Source of the DNA: Kitasatospora setae KM-6054
Lineage (GTDB): Bacteria; Actinomycetota; Actinomycetes; Streptomycetales; Streptomycetaceae
Assembly: GCF_000269985.1 (NCBI RefSeq)
Contig: NC_016109.1
Span: 5,084,001-5,148,000 of the forward strand
Direction: 5' to 3'
DNA: 64,000 bases
Shown piece by piece: positions 1-7,732 of the stretch. Each line of letters opens with the position of its first letter. Position 1 is the first letter of the stretch. A program made the translations under genes and the position numbers. The notes beneath the pieces were generated by a model. The model did no database searches and was not told where the DNA came from. It saw only the letters and a program-made list of their open reading frames with translations.

Positions 1-113
1 AGGCGCGCGCCGCCGGGGCCGAGGACGGCGCCCGGGCCTACGCCGGGCGGGCCGACGCCCTGCGGCGGATCGCCGACCGGCACGGGATCGCACTGCCGCC
101 GGACCGGGCGTGA
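1..113 (+). CDS. 3' end of an unidentified gene (partial)
   Basis: An open frame enters from the left edge and ends at TGA 111-113, overlapping the GTG start of the SulP gene (GTGA). About 36 codons are visible, Ala/Arg-rich with a helical look, ending in LPPDRA. G/C-rich third positions and the 4-base overlap support a real upstream gene coupled to the permease. The fragment is too short to name a family. Confidence 0.5.
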   Translation, partial: ARAAGAEDGARAYAGRADALRRIADRHGIALPPDRA

Positions 114-1846
114 ACGCCGTCCGGGCCCGGCTGCTGGCCGTCCTGCCGGACCGCCGGACCCTCGCCACGCTGGGCCGCTCCCCGCGCCGCGACCTGACCG
201 CCGGACTGACCGTCGCGGTCGTCGCGCTGCCGCTCGCGCTCGGCTTCGGGATCTCCTCCGGCGCGGGCGCCGCCGCCGGACTCGCCACCGCCGTGGTCGC
301 GGGCGCGCTGGCGGCCGTCTTCGGCGGCTCGCACCTCCAGGTCTCCGGGCCGACCGGCGCGATGACCGTGGTGCTGGTGCCGATCACGCACCGCTACGGC
401 CCGGACGGGGTGCTGACCGTCGGCCTGCTGGCGGGCGTCCTGCTGGTGCTGCTCGCGCTGGCCCGGGCCGGACGCTGGATGGCGTACGTGCCGGTGCCGG
501 TGGTGGAGGGCTTCACCCTCGGCATCGCCGGGGTGATCGCGCTGCAGCAGGTGCCGGGCGCGCTCGGCGTGCCGAAGCCGGCGGGCGACAACCCGGCGGT
601 GGTCGCGGCCCGGGCGGCCGACGCCTTCCTCGCCGCCCCGCACGGGGCGGCGCCCGCTCTGGCGCTCGGGGTCGCCGCCGTGCTGCTGGTCGGCGGACGG
701 CGCTGGCCCGCCATCCCGTTCTCGCTGCTCACGGTCGTCGCGGCCACCCTGCTGACCCGGTTCCTCGACCTGCCGGTGGCGACCATCGGCCACCTGCCCG
801 CCGGGCTCCCCGCACCCTCGCTCGACTTCTTCACGGCGGCCGACGTGCCCGCGCTGCTGCCCTCCGCACTGGCCGTCGCCGCGCTCGCCGCGCTGGAGTC
901 GCTGATGTCGGCGACCGCCGCGGACGCCCTCGGCGACGGCGAACGGCACGACGGCGACCGGGAGTTGTTCGGCCAGGGGCTGGCCAACCTGGCCGCCCCG
1001 CTGTTCGGCGGCGTGGCCGCGACCGGCGCGATCGCCCGGACCGCCGTCAACGTCCGCTCCGGCGCGGCCTCCCGGCTGGCGGCGCTGGTGCACGCCGCCG
1101 TCCTCGCGGTGATCGTGTTCGCCGCCGCGCCGCTGGTGGCCGGCATCCCGCTCGCCGCGCTCGCGGGCGTGCTGATCGCCACCGCCGCCCGGATGGTCCG
1201 GCTCGGCGGGCTGCGGGCGCTGGCCCGCAGCGGACGCGGCGAGGCGGCCGTGCTGCTGCTGACCGCCGCCGCGACGCTGGCCTTCGACCTGGTCACCGCC
1301 GTGGTGGCGGGCCTGTTGCTGGCCGGGGCGCTGGCCCTGGCCGAGGTCGCCCGGGCCGCCCGGGTCGAACGGGTGCCGCTGTCCGGCGAGCCGCTCGGGG
1401 AGCACGTCGTGGCCTACCGGATCGACGGGCCGCTGCTGTTCGCCGCCGCGCACCGCTTCCTGCGCGAACTGACCGCGGAGGCCCGGAGCCGGGTGGCGAT
1501 CCTCCGGATGTCCCGGGTCAGCGCGATCGACGCCAGCGGCGCGGCGGTGCTCGGCGACGCGATCGCCGAACTCGAACGGCGCGGCACCCTGGTGCTGGTC
1601 ACCGGCCTGCGCGCGGAGCACCGGCGGCCGCTGGACGCGCTCGGCGTGCTGGACCGGCTGCGCGAACAGGGCCGGGTCTTCGGCAGCACCCCCGAGGCGG
1701 TCGCCTGCGCACGGCGGCACCTGGCCGGGGAACGTGGGCGGGGCTCGGTCGAGCTGGGTCCGCCCGAGCCCGGTCTGTCCGAGCGCGGTCTGCCCGAGCC
1801 GGACTGGGCCGAGCCTGGTCTGCCCGGGCCGGGGGCGGCCCGGTGA
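110..1846 (+). CDS. SulP (SLC26) family anion permease with C-terminal STAS domain
   Basis: An integral membrane transporter for sulfate, bicarbonate or a related anion. Residues about 25-415 form a string of hydrophobic helices and contain the SulP signature region (VSGPTGAMT, VEGFTLGIAGVIALQQ). A STAS regulatory domain follows at about 430-540 with the SAIDASG loop. The length of 578 aa is normal for the family. The last ~35 residues are a repetitive Pro/Glu/Leu tail (PEPGL, ERGLPEP, AEPGLPGP) encoded by imperfect tandem repeats, probably a disordered lineage-specific extension. GTG start overlaps the upstream stop, and the stop overlaps the next gene's start, so the genes look translationally coupled. 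The substrate cannot be told from sequence; no carbonic anhydrase domain is fused. Confidence 0.9.
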   Translation: MNAVRARLLAVLPDRRTLATLGRSPRRDLTAGLTVAVVALPLALGFGISSGAGAAAGLATAVVAGALAAVFGGSHLQVSGPTGAMTVVLVPITHRYGPDGVLTVGLLAGVLLVLLALARAGRWMAYVPVPVVEGFTLGIAGVIALQQVPGALGVPKPAGDNPAVVAARAADAFLAAPHGAAPALALGVAAVLLVGGRRWPAIPFSLLTVVAATLLTRFLDLPVATIGHLPAGLPAPSLDFFTAADVPALLPSALAVAALAALESLMSATAADALGDGERHDGDRELFGQGLANLAAPLFGGVAATGAIARTAVNVRSGAASRLAALVHAAVLAVIVFAAAPLVAGIPLAALAGVLIATAARMVRLGGLRALARSGRGEAAVLLLTAAATLAFDLVTAVVAGLLLAGALALAEVARAARVERVPLSGEPLGEHVVAYRIDGPLLFAAAHRFLRELTAEARSRVAILRMSRVSAIDASGAAVLGDAIAELERRGTLVLVTGLRAEHRRPLDALGVLDRLREQGRVFGSTPEAVACARRHLAGERGRGSVELGPPEPGLSERGLPEPDWAEPGLPGPGAAR

Positions 1847-2340
1847 TCGGGCGTTGGCGGCGGCGGCACGAACCCGGGGCGGAACCGGTCCCGGCGCAGG
1901 GGCGGCCGGGCGGGAAGTACTACCGGGCGGTGCTGGAGAACCGGCCGCCGAGCGTCGCGCTGGCCCGGCGGGTCACCGTCACCGTGCTCACCGGCTGGGG
2001 CGTCCGGCCGCGGACCGGCGTGCACGACGCCGCCGTGCTGGCCGTCACCGAACTCGCCGTCAACGCCGTCCGGCACGCCGCGCCGCGCTCGCCGTCCTTC
2101 GACCTGGTGCTCGCCCTGGAGGCCGGCCGGCTGGAGGTCGCCGTCCAGGACCGGCACCCCGACCCCGCCGCGCTCCCCGGGCCGGGGGAGCGCGGCGGCC
2201 TGGCCGCCCTCGCCGACCTGGCCGCCGGCTTCGGCGGCACGCTGGCCCTGCTGCCGGCCCCCGGCGGCGGCAAGGCCGTCCGGGCCCGGCTGCCCCTCGA
2301 CCCGACCCCGAACCCGAGCACCCCGCTGGAGCTGCCATGA
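1843..2340 (+). CDS. HATPase_c-type ATP-binding protein (anti-sigma-factor-like)
   Basis: A 165-residue cytoplasmic protein of the small GHKL ATPase class typical of Streptomyces anti-sigma or RsbW-like regulators. The N-box TELAVNAVRHA is visible with Asn at about residue 74, followed by a G-box-like GERGGLAAL region and a conserved-looking C-terminal strand (GGKAVRARLPL). GTG start at 1843 overlaps the SulP stop by 4 bases, and its own stop overlaps the next ATG. STAS-domain proteins are classical partners of such kinases, so co-transcription with a STAS-bearing permease is suggestive. A direct interaction is only an inference. Confidence 0.8.
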   Translation: MIGRWRRRHEPGAEPVPAQGRPGGKYYRAVLENRPPSVALARRVTVTVLTGWGVRPRTGVHDAAVLAVTELAVNAVRHAAPRSPSFDLVLALEAGRLEVAVQDRHPDPAALPGPGERGGLAALADLAAGFGGTLALLPAPGGGKAVRARLPLDPTPNPSTPLELP

Positions 2341-2468
2341 GCGACGCCGTCCGCGACGAGAAGGGCAAGCGCCGGGCGATGGTCGTCCGCGCCCTGGTCT
2401 ACATCGCCGGAACCCACCTCTTCGCGGGGTTCGTGATCCTGCTGTTCGCCGTCGGCGGCCGGAAGTAG
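2337..2468 (+). CDS. Small single-span membrane protein (43 aa, DUF6126-like)
   Basis: ATG at 2337 overlaps the stop of the ATPase gene (ATGA), supporting translation. The 43-residue product has a charged N-terminus (SDAVRDEKGKRR), one hydrophobic helix at about residues 17-38 (VYIAGTHLFAGFVILLF) and a short GGRK tail, so it should sit in the membrane with both ends exposed. It resembles small actinobacterial membrane proteins grouped, as far as I recall, in DUF6126. Its function is unknown. As the last gene of a SulP/ATPase operon it could be an accessory subunit or regulator of the permease. Confidence 0.7.
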   Translation: MSDAVRDEKGKRRAMVVRALVYIAGTHLFAGFVILLFAVGGRK

Positions 2469-2669
2469 CGCGGCGGGGGAACGCCCCGGCCCGGCCGGGG
2501 CCCGTCCGACCTGCGGGTCAGGGTCGGCAGCGAGCTGCGCCCCGAACTCCCGCCGGCCCACCACGCGGCGGCCCCGGTGCGCTGGGAGCCGGAGAGGGCG
2601 GCGGAGGGCGGCGAACCGGTCTCCGGCCAGTGCGTGATCGGCGGGGCGCTGCTGCACCCGGGGCGTTGA
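2469..2669 (+). other. Open in-frame continuation after the small membrane gene, possible gene remnant
   Basis: The reading frame of the 43-aa gene stays open past its TAG for 66 more codons to TGA 2667-2669. It reads coding-like (for example DLRVRVGSELRPELPP, GEPVSGQCVIGGALL) with G/C-rich third positions. No ATG or GTG with a ribosome site lies near its beginning. It could be the tail of a decayed gene, a readthrough extension, or chance openness in GC-rich DNA. Confidence 0.25.
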
Positions 2670-2678
2670 GCGGCGGTC

Positions 2679-3218
2679 TCAGGGCTTGAGGACGGTCAGT
2701 CGGACGATCGCGGTGGCCGCGCCGTCCGGGGTGCTGACCGCGGTGCCGGCCGGGGTGGGGCCGAAGCTGAGGACCCGGTGGTCGAGGCCGGGCGGGAACT
2801 CCCAGTCGACGTGGTCGCGGTGGCGGAGTCGGGCGGTCTCGTGGAGGGCGGCGTCCGGGGTGAGGGCGACCGGGGTGCCGTGCAGGGCGGCGAGGTAGTC
2901 GGCGGCGGTGCCGGCCGGGGCGGTGAAGCGCAGGAAGAGGACGTCGGGGCCGGTCGCCGAGTTGTCGTCGCTGTAGTAGCGCACTCCGGTGGCGTCCGGC
3001 GGCAGCGTGACGGCGTAGTAGCGCAGCAGGGTGGCCAGGTTGCGCGGCCCGCCGAGGTTGGCGCAGTCGTACTGCCGGTAGGCGCGGGCGTCGTGCGGGT
3101 GCATCGGCCAGCAGTCGCCCCAGGCCTCGCGGGCGCCGACCAGGCCGCCGCCGAGGGCGAGCAGCACGACCAGGGCCCAGGTCAGCGGCCTGCGGTGCCA
3201 GGCGCGGCCAGTGGTCAT
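2679..3218 (-). CDS. Membrane-anchored or secreted hypothetical protein
   Basis: 179 aa from ATG at 3218; the frame is open further upstream, but that extension is Arg/Pro-rich and not coding-like. The N-terminus has an Arg/His-rich segment and one hydrophobic helix at about residues 11-30 (LTWALVVLLALGGGLVGA), predicting an uncleaved signal anchor or signal peptide. The extracellular part is a small mixed domain with two Cys (GDCWP, YDCANLGG) that could form a disulfide. No catalytic motif was recognised. It converges on the SulP operon and diverges from the WXG100 cassette, and appears monocistronic. Confidence 0.7.
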   Translation of the reverse strand: MTTGRAWHRRPLTWALVVLLALGGGLVGAREAWGDCWPMHPHDARAYRQYDCANLGGPRNLATLLRYYAVTLPPDATGVRYYSDDNSATGPDVLFLRFTAPAGTAADYLAALHGTPVALTPDAALHETARLRHRDHVDWEFPPGLDHRVLSFGPTPAGTAVSTPDGAATAIVRLTVLKP

Positions 3219-3595
3219 CGCTACCCCCGTGGTTCCCGTGCTCCGTCCGGGTGCGGACGGGCGGTTCCCGGGATCATAGTCCGCTCGAACGCCGGTCCGA
3301 GGAGGGGTGCGGGCGCGTTCTTCCGGTGGACCGCGTTTCGGTAAAGGATCAAGGTTTTCCGGTGGTCGGTCGGCCCGGTTCCCCATGGGTTGGTATCGGG
3401 ACGGGCGGGCGGGGCGATGTGTCCGTCGACGGCATCGTGCCTGGTCGGAGGGGTGGTGCGGGCTCCACAAGATGGGGTGGTCGTGCCGTGGACGTGAAGG
3501 AGGTGTGGTGGCGGCTACCCGCTTGTACACGGCCCGGAACGCGCTTCTAATCTGATGGCCTGAATTATTCGGAGACCTAGGGGGACCAGCGCGCC
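3219..3595. promoter_or_regulatory. 377-bp divergent intergenic region upstream of the WXG100 cassette
   Basis: This gap is lower in GC than its surroundings. Closest to the WXG100 gene there is a plausible plus-strand promoter: TTGTAC at 3523-3528 and TAATCT at 3548-3553. The 19-base spacer is longer than ideal. A GGAG at about 3571 and AGGGGGA at about 3578 lie upstream of the ATG at 3596. Short open frames here have poor codon bias and are not called. Confidence 0.4.
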
Positions 3596-3892
3596 ATGGG
3601 GGCTTACTTCCGCGTCGAAGTCGACGAACTCTCCAAGCTCATGCAGCAGCTGAAGGACAGTCAGCAGGACATGCGGGAGGCGCTGCGGGCGATGCGCGAC
3701 ACCGGCCCGAAGACGACCGGCACCAAGGACCTCGACCGCGCCTGCGACGACTTCGACGACAGCTGGCAGGACGCCATCACCCGGATCTCGCAGGGCGTCG
3801 AGGCCCTGGAGGCCAAGCTCGACCAGACCTGCAAGAACTACGGCGAGACCGAAGAGGCGCTGCGCGCGATGTTCAGCGGGAGCCCCGCGTGA
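3596..3892 (+). CDS. WXG100-like small helical protein (type VII secretion family)
   Basis: A 98-residue, all-helical protein of the size and layout of ESX/WXG100 proteins: helix, turn, helix, with FDDSWQD around Trp57 at the hairpin in place of a strict W-x-G. The ends are Gln/Lys/Asp-rich and amphipathic, and no signal peptide is present. It overlaps the next gene by 4 bases (GTGA), the usual arrangement of paired WXG partners that fold as a heterodimer. No EccC ATPase or other type VII apparatus gene lies in the window, so a machine encoded elsewhere would be needed. Confidence is good for family, low for role. Confidence 0.75.
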   Translation: MGAYFRVEVDELSKLMQQLKDSQQDMREALRAMRDTGPKTTGTKDLDRACDDFDDSWQDAITRISQGVEALEAKLDQTCKNYGETEEALRAMFSGSPA

Positions 3893-5229
3893 ACGACTTC
3901 AGCCCGCTCACGATGATCGCCGGGTTCGACCGGAACTTCCCCGCGCTCGGCTTCAACCCCGCCCCCGGCAACCCCGACAACGTCGACGGCCTGGTCACCA
4001 AGCTCAACAAGGCCGCCACCGCGATGGACAGCGCCCACCGCACCCTGGTCGCGGTCGGCCGCGGCGGCTCGCTCTGGGAGGGCGACGCCTCCAAGGCGTT
4101 CGCCGGCAAGGTCGGCGAGCTGCCCGGCTACCTGGAGGACAGCGTCGACGCGATGCGCCAGGCGTCCTCCGCGCTCACCAACTGGCGCACCCAGCTCGCC
4201 TCGTACCAGGACAGCGCGCGGCGCTACGAGCAGGAGGCCGAGAACGCGAAGACCCGCCTCGACTCCGCCAAGAAGAACCGCGAACGGGCCTCCGACCGCT
4301 ACGACAAGGCCGCCGACAACCCGGCCTTCGGCCTGATCGGCATGAAGTTCGACGACCAGGCGACCTTCGCCCAGGCGCAGAACCGGATCGACACCGCGAA
4401 CGCCGAGTACCAGGCCGCCGGCGACGCGCTGGAGGCCGCCGGCCGCGACCTGCAGGCGATCAAGGACGAGCTCGACGCCATCATCAAGCAGGCCGAGGAG
4501 CTCTACTACCACCACCAGGACGACGCGGGCCGGACCGCGAAGTCGCTGCGCCGGGCCAACCAGAACGCGCCCGACATCAGCGCCTGGGAGAAGATCGGCA
4601 ACAAGTTCAAGGACATCGGCAAGTCGATCAAGAAGTGGGCGACCGACCACGCCGACACGCTGATGAAGATCGGCGACATCGCCAGCGGCGTCTCCGCGGT
4701 CCTCGGCATCGCCTCGCTCGCCACCATGTGGTGCCCGCCGCTCGCGGCCGGCCTCGGCATCGCCTCCGGCGCCGCCTCGGCGGTCGCGCTCGGCGCCCAC
4801 GGCATGGCCAAACTCGGCGGCGCGAACGTCAGTTGGACCACCCTCGCGCTGGACGGACTGGGCGTCGTACCGCTCGGGACGGGCGCGTTCAAGGGCATCA
4901 AGGCGGCCAGTACGGCGATCAAGGGCGCCGAGGGCGTCGCCCCGGTCGTGGTGAAGGGCGCGGGCGTCGTCTCCAACACCCAGAAGGTCGCCAAGGCCTC
5001 CTGGCAGGGCGTGGTCGCCGCCACCGAGGAGGGCAACCTCATGCACAAGATGGCGATCAGCCCGCTGATCACCAAGACGCCGCTGCGCTCCCTGCCCGGC
5101 GTCATCCTCACCGAGGGCGGCGGCCTCGCGGCCAAGTCCCTGTGGTCGACCGGGCCGCAGATCGCGTTCAAGGGCATCGGCCTGGCCCTGAACGCGCCCA
5201 AGATCATCGGCCACCTGACGGGATCCTGA
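3889..5229 (+). CDS. Putative type VII-secreted protein with WXG domain and hydrophobic C-terminal half
   Basis: 446 aa. The N-terminal ~230 residues are predicted long helices and coiled coil, with a true W-x-G motif (LWEGD, Trp63-Gly65) and a Lys/Glu/Asp-rich hairpin (KNRERASDRYDKAA). Residues about 254-310 are strongly hydrophobic and Gly/Ala-rich (SGVSAVLGIASLA, GLGIASGAASAVALG), and the rest is a moderately hydrophobic, Lys-spaced region. This fits the actinobacterial 'putative T7SS-secreted protein' architecture: WXG-like targeting head plus a membrane-active or payload tail. No nuclease or ADP-ribosyltransferase motif was seen. It is coupled to the preceding 98-aa partner and the next gene (TGATG). 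Confidence 0.7.
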   Translation: MNDFSPLTMIAGFDRNFPALGFNPAPGNPDNVDGLVTKLNKAATAMDSAHRTLVAVGRGGSLWEGDASKAFAGKVGELPGYLEDSVDAMRQASSALTNWRTQLASYQDSARRYEQEAENAKTRLDSAKKNRERASDRYDKAADNPAFGLIGMKFDDQATFAQAQNRIDTANAEYQAAGDALEAAGRDLQAIKDELDAIIKQAEELYYHHQDDAGRTAKSLRRANQNAPDISAWEKIGNKFKDIGKSIKKWATDHADTLMKIGDIASGVSAVLGIASLATMWCPPLAAGLGIASGAASAVALGAHGMAKLGGANVSWTTLALDGLGVVPLGTGAFKGIKAASTAIKGAEGVAPVVVKGAGVVSNTQKVAKASWQGVVAATEEGNLMHKMAISPLITKTPLRSLPGVILTEGGGLAAKSLWSTGPQIAFKGIGLALNAPKIIGHLTGS

Positions 5230-5939
5230 TGACCGAGAACACCACGCCGGAAGCCCGGCGGGAAGCAGCGGCGGAGCCCGCCGCGGACCAGCCGATGCTG
5301 TACTGGAACGTGCCGGTGCTCTTCCACTCGCTCGGCCTCGAACTGCCCGAGGAGGACCGGGAGGCGCACATCGCCGAGGTCGCCCGGGAGGTCTGGGTCG
5401 GCGGCACCGACTTCCAGCGCGACACCGTGGCCTCCTGGTACCGGGACATCGCGCGGACCGCCGCCGCGGCGGGCGCCGTCTACTCCGGCTTCCTGCTCGG
5501 CGGCCTCGACGACGGCCGGATCAGCACCGGCACCCTGGTCATCCAGGTCGACCAGGTCGACACCGCGGACGCCGAGGCGGTGGCCGGCTCGATCGAGGAA
5601 CTGCTCTCCCTCGAACCCGCCAACGAGGTCTTCACCGTGGACGCCCCGGTCGGCCCGGTGGTGGTCGCCGCGTACGGCACCGTCAACGAGTTCGACGACG
5701 GCGAGGGCGGCCGGGCCAGGCTGGAACTCGCCGGGGCCACCGCGTACATCCCGGTGCCGCAGGCTGACACGCTGGTCACCATGACCGTCAGCACCCCCAC
5801 CCTGAGCGAGTTCGCGGACTACATGACGGCGCTCGCCACGGTCGTCGAGAGCGTCGAACTCGTCCGCCCCGGCGAGCAGCGCGTCGCGCCGGCGCTCAGC
5901 CGGGAGTCCGCCGACCGGATCACGGAGATGTTCGGATGA
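5229..5939 (+). CDS. Cytosolic hypothetical protein of the WXG100 cassette
   Basis: 236 aa, ATG overlapping the previous stop by one base. Acidic, without signal peptide or membrane helix. The predicted order of strands and helices (LVIQVDQV, GPVVVAAYGTV, RLELAGATAYIPVP, TLVTMTVSTP, then helix SEFADYMTALATVVESVEL) suggests an alpha/beta sandwich like those of small Mog1/PsbP-type or LpqN-type proteins, though I cannot assign a family. Position directly after the putative secreted protein suggests a chaperone, cognate binding partner or immunity-type function. That role is inference from context only. Confidence 0.7.
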   Translation: MTENTTPEARREAAAEPAADQPMLYWNVPVLFHSLGLELPEEDREAHIAEVAREVWVGGTDFQRDTVASWYRDIARTAAAAGAVYSGFLLGGLDDGRISTGTLVIQVDQVDTADAEAVAGSIEELLSLEPANEVFTVDAPVGPVVVAAYGTVNEFDDGEGGRARLELAGATAYIPVPQADTLVTMTVSTPTLSEFADYMTALATVVESVELVRPGEQRVAPALSRESADRITEMFG

Positions 5940-6454
5940 GCGACCGGCACCCGCCGGCCCCGCCCGGAACGCGCACCGGGCCGCTGCCCCGGCGCTCCGC
6001 CGTCGGACTGTGGCTGCAGTTCGCACTGCAGTGGTTCTGGCTGCCGGTCCGGATCGCCGCGTTCGTCCTCACCGACCAGAACTCCAAGGGCTGCCGGGCC
6101 GAACCGGCGTTCGGCCGGTACGTCCTCACCCCGAGCCGCTACCGGCTCGAACGGCACGGCACCCGCGAGGAGTGGGAAGCCTGGGCCGACCGGGCCATGG
6201 ACCGGGGCATCGCCGAGGCGACCAACAAGGTGATGTGGGCGTACGACGAGCACCTCGCGCAGCTGGCCAAGGGCAAGAACCCCGCCTGGCTCCACCGCGC
6301 CTGCCACACCACGATCCCCAGGCGCTACTACCGCGGCATCGGCGCCGAGGGCGTCGCCGTGCTCGCCGCCCGGCGCGGCTGGCAGGTCGTCTGGGAGAGC
6401 GCGGACAGCAGGAAGCTCGTGATCACGCAGCCGCTCCCGGAGGGAACCGCATGA
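5936..6454 (+). CDS. Hypothetical protein, paralogue of the next gene
   Basis: 172 aa, ATGA-coupled to the preceding gene. It begins with a Pro-rich segment (HPPAPPGTRTGP), then a short amphipathic hydrophobic stretch (VGLWLQFALQWFWLPVRIAAF) that may lie at the membrane surface, then a conserved core (RYVLTPSRYRLERHGTREEWE) and a C-terminal YYRGIGAEGVAVLAARRGW element. The following gene shares all these blocks at the same spacing, so the two arose by tandem duplication. No enzyme motif was recognised. Confidence 0.7.
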   Translation: MSDRHPPAPPGTRTGPLPRRSAVGLWLQFALQWFWLPVRIAAFVLTDQNSKGCRAEPAFGRYVLTPSRYRLERHGTREEWEAWADRAMDRGIAEATNKVMWAYDEHLAQLAKGKNPAWLHRACHTTIPRRYYRGIGAEGVAVLAARRGWQVVWESADSRKLVITQPLPEGTA

Positions 6455-7077
6455 GCACCTGGCACCCGCCGGCCCCGCCCGGCCTCGACACCGGGCCGCG
6501 CCGGCGCTCCGGCCTCACGCTGGCGCTGCAGTTCTGCCTGCAGTGGCTCTGGATCCCGATCCGGCTGGTCCCGCTGGACTTCGAGGACCCCAGCACCGAG
6601 CCGCTGTCGCACAAGATCGTGCTCACCCCGCGTCGGTACCGGCTCGAACGGCGCGGCACCCGCGAGGAGTGGGAGACCTGGACGGGGGAGGCCCTGGACC
6701 GGGCGATCGCGCGGGCCCGGGAGGAGGTCGCGAAGCGGCAGGCGAGGAACGACAGCGGGACGTACCCGTGCGCGTTCGCCGGCCCCTCGCTGGTGCCCGA
6801 GACCACCCTGCGCCGGCACTACTACCGGGGCACCGGCCTCGACGGGCTGGCCGCGCTCGCGGCGCGGCGCGGGTGGCGGGTGCGCTGGGAGACGGCCCGG
6901 TTCGAGGAGGTCGGCCTGATCGAGGTCCGGCCGCAGCAACCCCCGTACCCGCAGCCGCAGTCGTACTCGGGGCAGGCCCAACTCCCTTACGCGCAGCCGC
7001 AGTCGTACCAGCAGCAGGCCCAACCCCCGTACCCGCAGCCGCCGGACCCGCGGCAGGCGAACCCCTACCGGCGGTGA
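6451..7077 (+). CDS. Hypothetical protein, tandem paralogue with Pro/Gln-rich repeat tail
   Basis: 208 aa, ATG overlapping the preceding stop (ATGA). It repeats the layout of its neighbour: HPPAPPGLDTGP, LQFCLQWLWIPIRLV, KIVLTPRRYRLERRGTREEW, HYYRGTGLDGLAALAARRGW. It adds a ~48-residue tail of PYPQPQSY and QQQAQ repeats, probably disordered. Last gene of the five-gene WXG100 cassette. The paralogues may form a heteromer, the tail being an extra interaction surface. Function unknown. Confidence 0.7.
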   Translation: MSTWHPPAPPGLDTGPRRRSGLTLALQFCLQWLWIPIRLVPLDFEDPSTEPLSHKIVLTPRRYRLERRGTREEWETWTGEALDRAIARAREEVAKRQARNDSGTYPCAFAGPSLVPETTLRRHYYRGTGLDGLAALAARRGWRVRWETARFEEVGLIEVRPQQPPYPQPQSYSGQAQLPYAQPQSYQQQAQPPYPQPPDPRQANPYRR

Positions 7078-7087
7078 GGCCGGCGGG

Positions 7088-7732
7088 TCAGCGCTTCAGG
7101 TAGGCCAGGACGGCCAGCACCCGGCGGTTGCTGTCGGGGGTGTGCTCGATCCGGAGCTTGGCGAAGATCGCGGCCGTGTGCTTGGCGACCGCGCTCTCGC
7201 CGATGTGCAGGGCGGCCATCACGGCGGCGTTGGAGTGGCCCTCGGCCATCAGGCGCAGCACGTCGAGTTCGCGCGGGGTGAGGTCGGCGGTGGTGCCGCG
7301 GGCGGTGGAGCGGGCCATCAGGCGGGCGATCACCTGGGGGTCCATCACGGTGCCGCCCGCGGCCACGGTGCGGACGGCGTCGACGAACTGGGCGGTGCGG
7401 GTGACCCGGTCCTTGAGCAGGTAGCCGACCGCGCCGCGGCCGTCCGCGAGCAGCTCCTGGGCGTACAGCTGCTCCACGTACTGGGAGAGCACCAGGACCG
7501 GCAGGCCCGGGCGCTCCCGGCGGACGGTCAGCGCGGCCTGCAGGCCCTCGTCGGTGTGGGTGGGCGGCAGCCGGATGTCGACCACCGCGACGTCGGGGGC
7601 CTCCTCGCGCAGGGCGCGCAGCAGTTCGGGGCCGTTGTCGACGGCGGCGACGACCTCGAAGCCGTGCTCGGTCAGGGTGCGGGCGAGGCCGTCGCGGAGG
7701 AGGAAGAGGTCTTCGGCGAGGACGACGCGCAC
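7088..7732 (-). CDS. NarL/LuxR-family response regulator
   Basis: 214 aa. A receiver domain (residues 1-~120) has the acidic pair near ED8, the phospho-acceptor Asp52 in AVVDIRLP and the Lys in YLLKDR. It is followed by a LuxR-type helix-turn-helix (LTPRELDVLRLMAEGHSNAAVMAALHIG). GTG start at 7732 (reading VRVVLAED) was chosen because it begins exactly at the receiver fold. It lies inside the end of the kinase gene, so the two overlap by 61 bases. Partner of the kinase immediately upstream on the same strand. Confidence 0.9.
   Translation of the reverse strand: MRVVLAEDLFLLRDGLARTLTEHGFEVVAAVDNGPELLRALREEAPDVAVVDIRLPPTHTDEGLQAALTVRRERPGLPVLVLSQYVEQLYAQELLADGRGAVGYLLKDRVTRTAQFVDAVRTVAAGGTVMDPQVIARLMARSTARGTTADLTPRELDVLRLMAEGHSNAAVMAALHIGESAVAKHTAAIFAKLRIEHTPDSNRRVLAVLAYLKR

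Noticed and set aside
38..1720. 560-aa minus-strand open frame opposite the SulP gene
   Set aside because: Arg/Gly/His/Gln-rich composition with no domain. It is the antisense shadow of a GC-rich gene, and the plus strand has clear SulP and STAS motifs.
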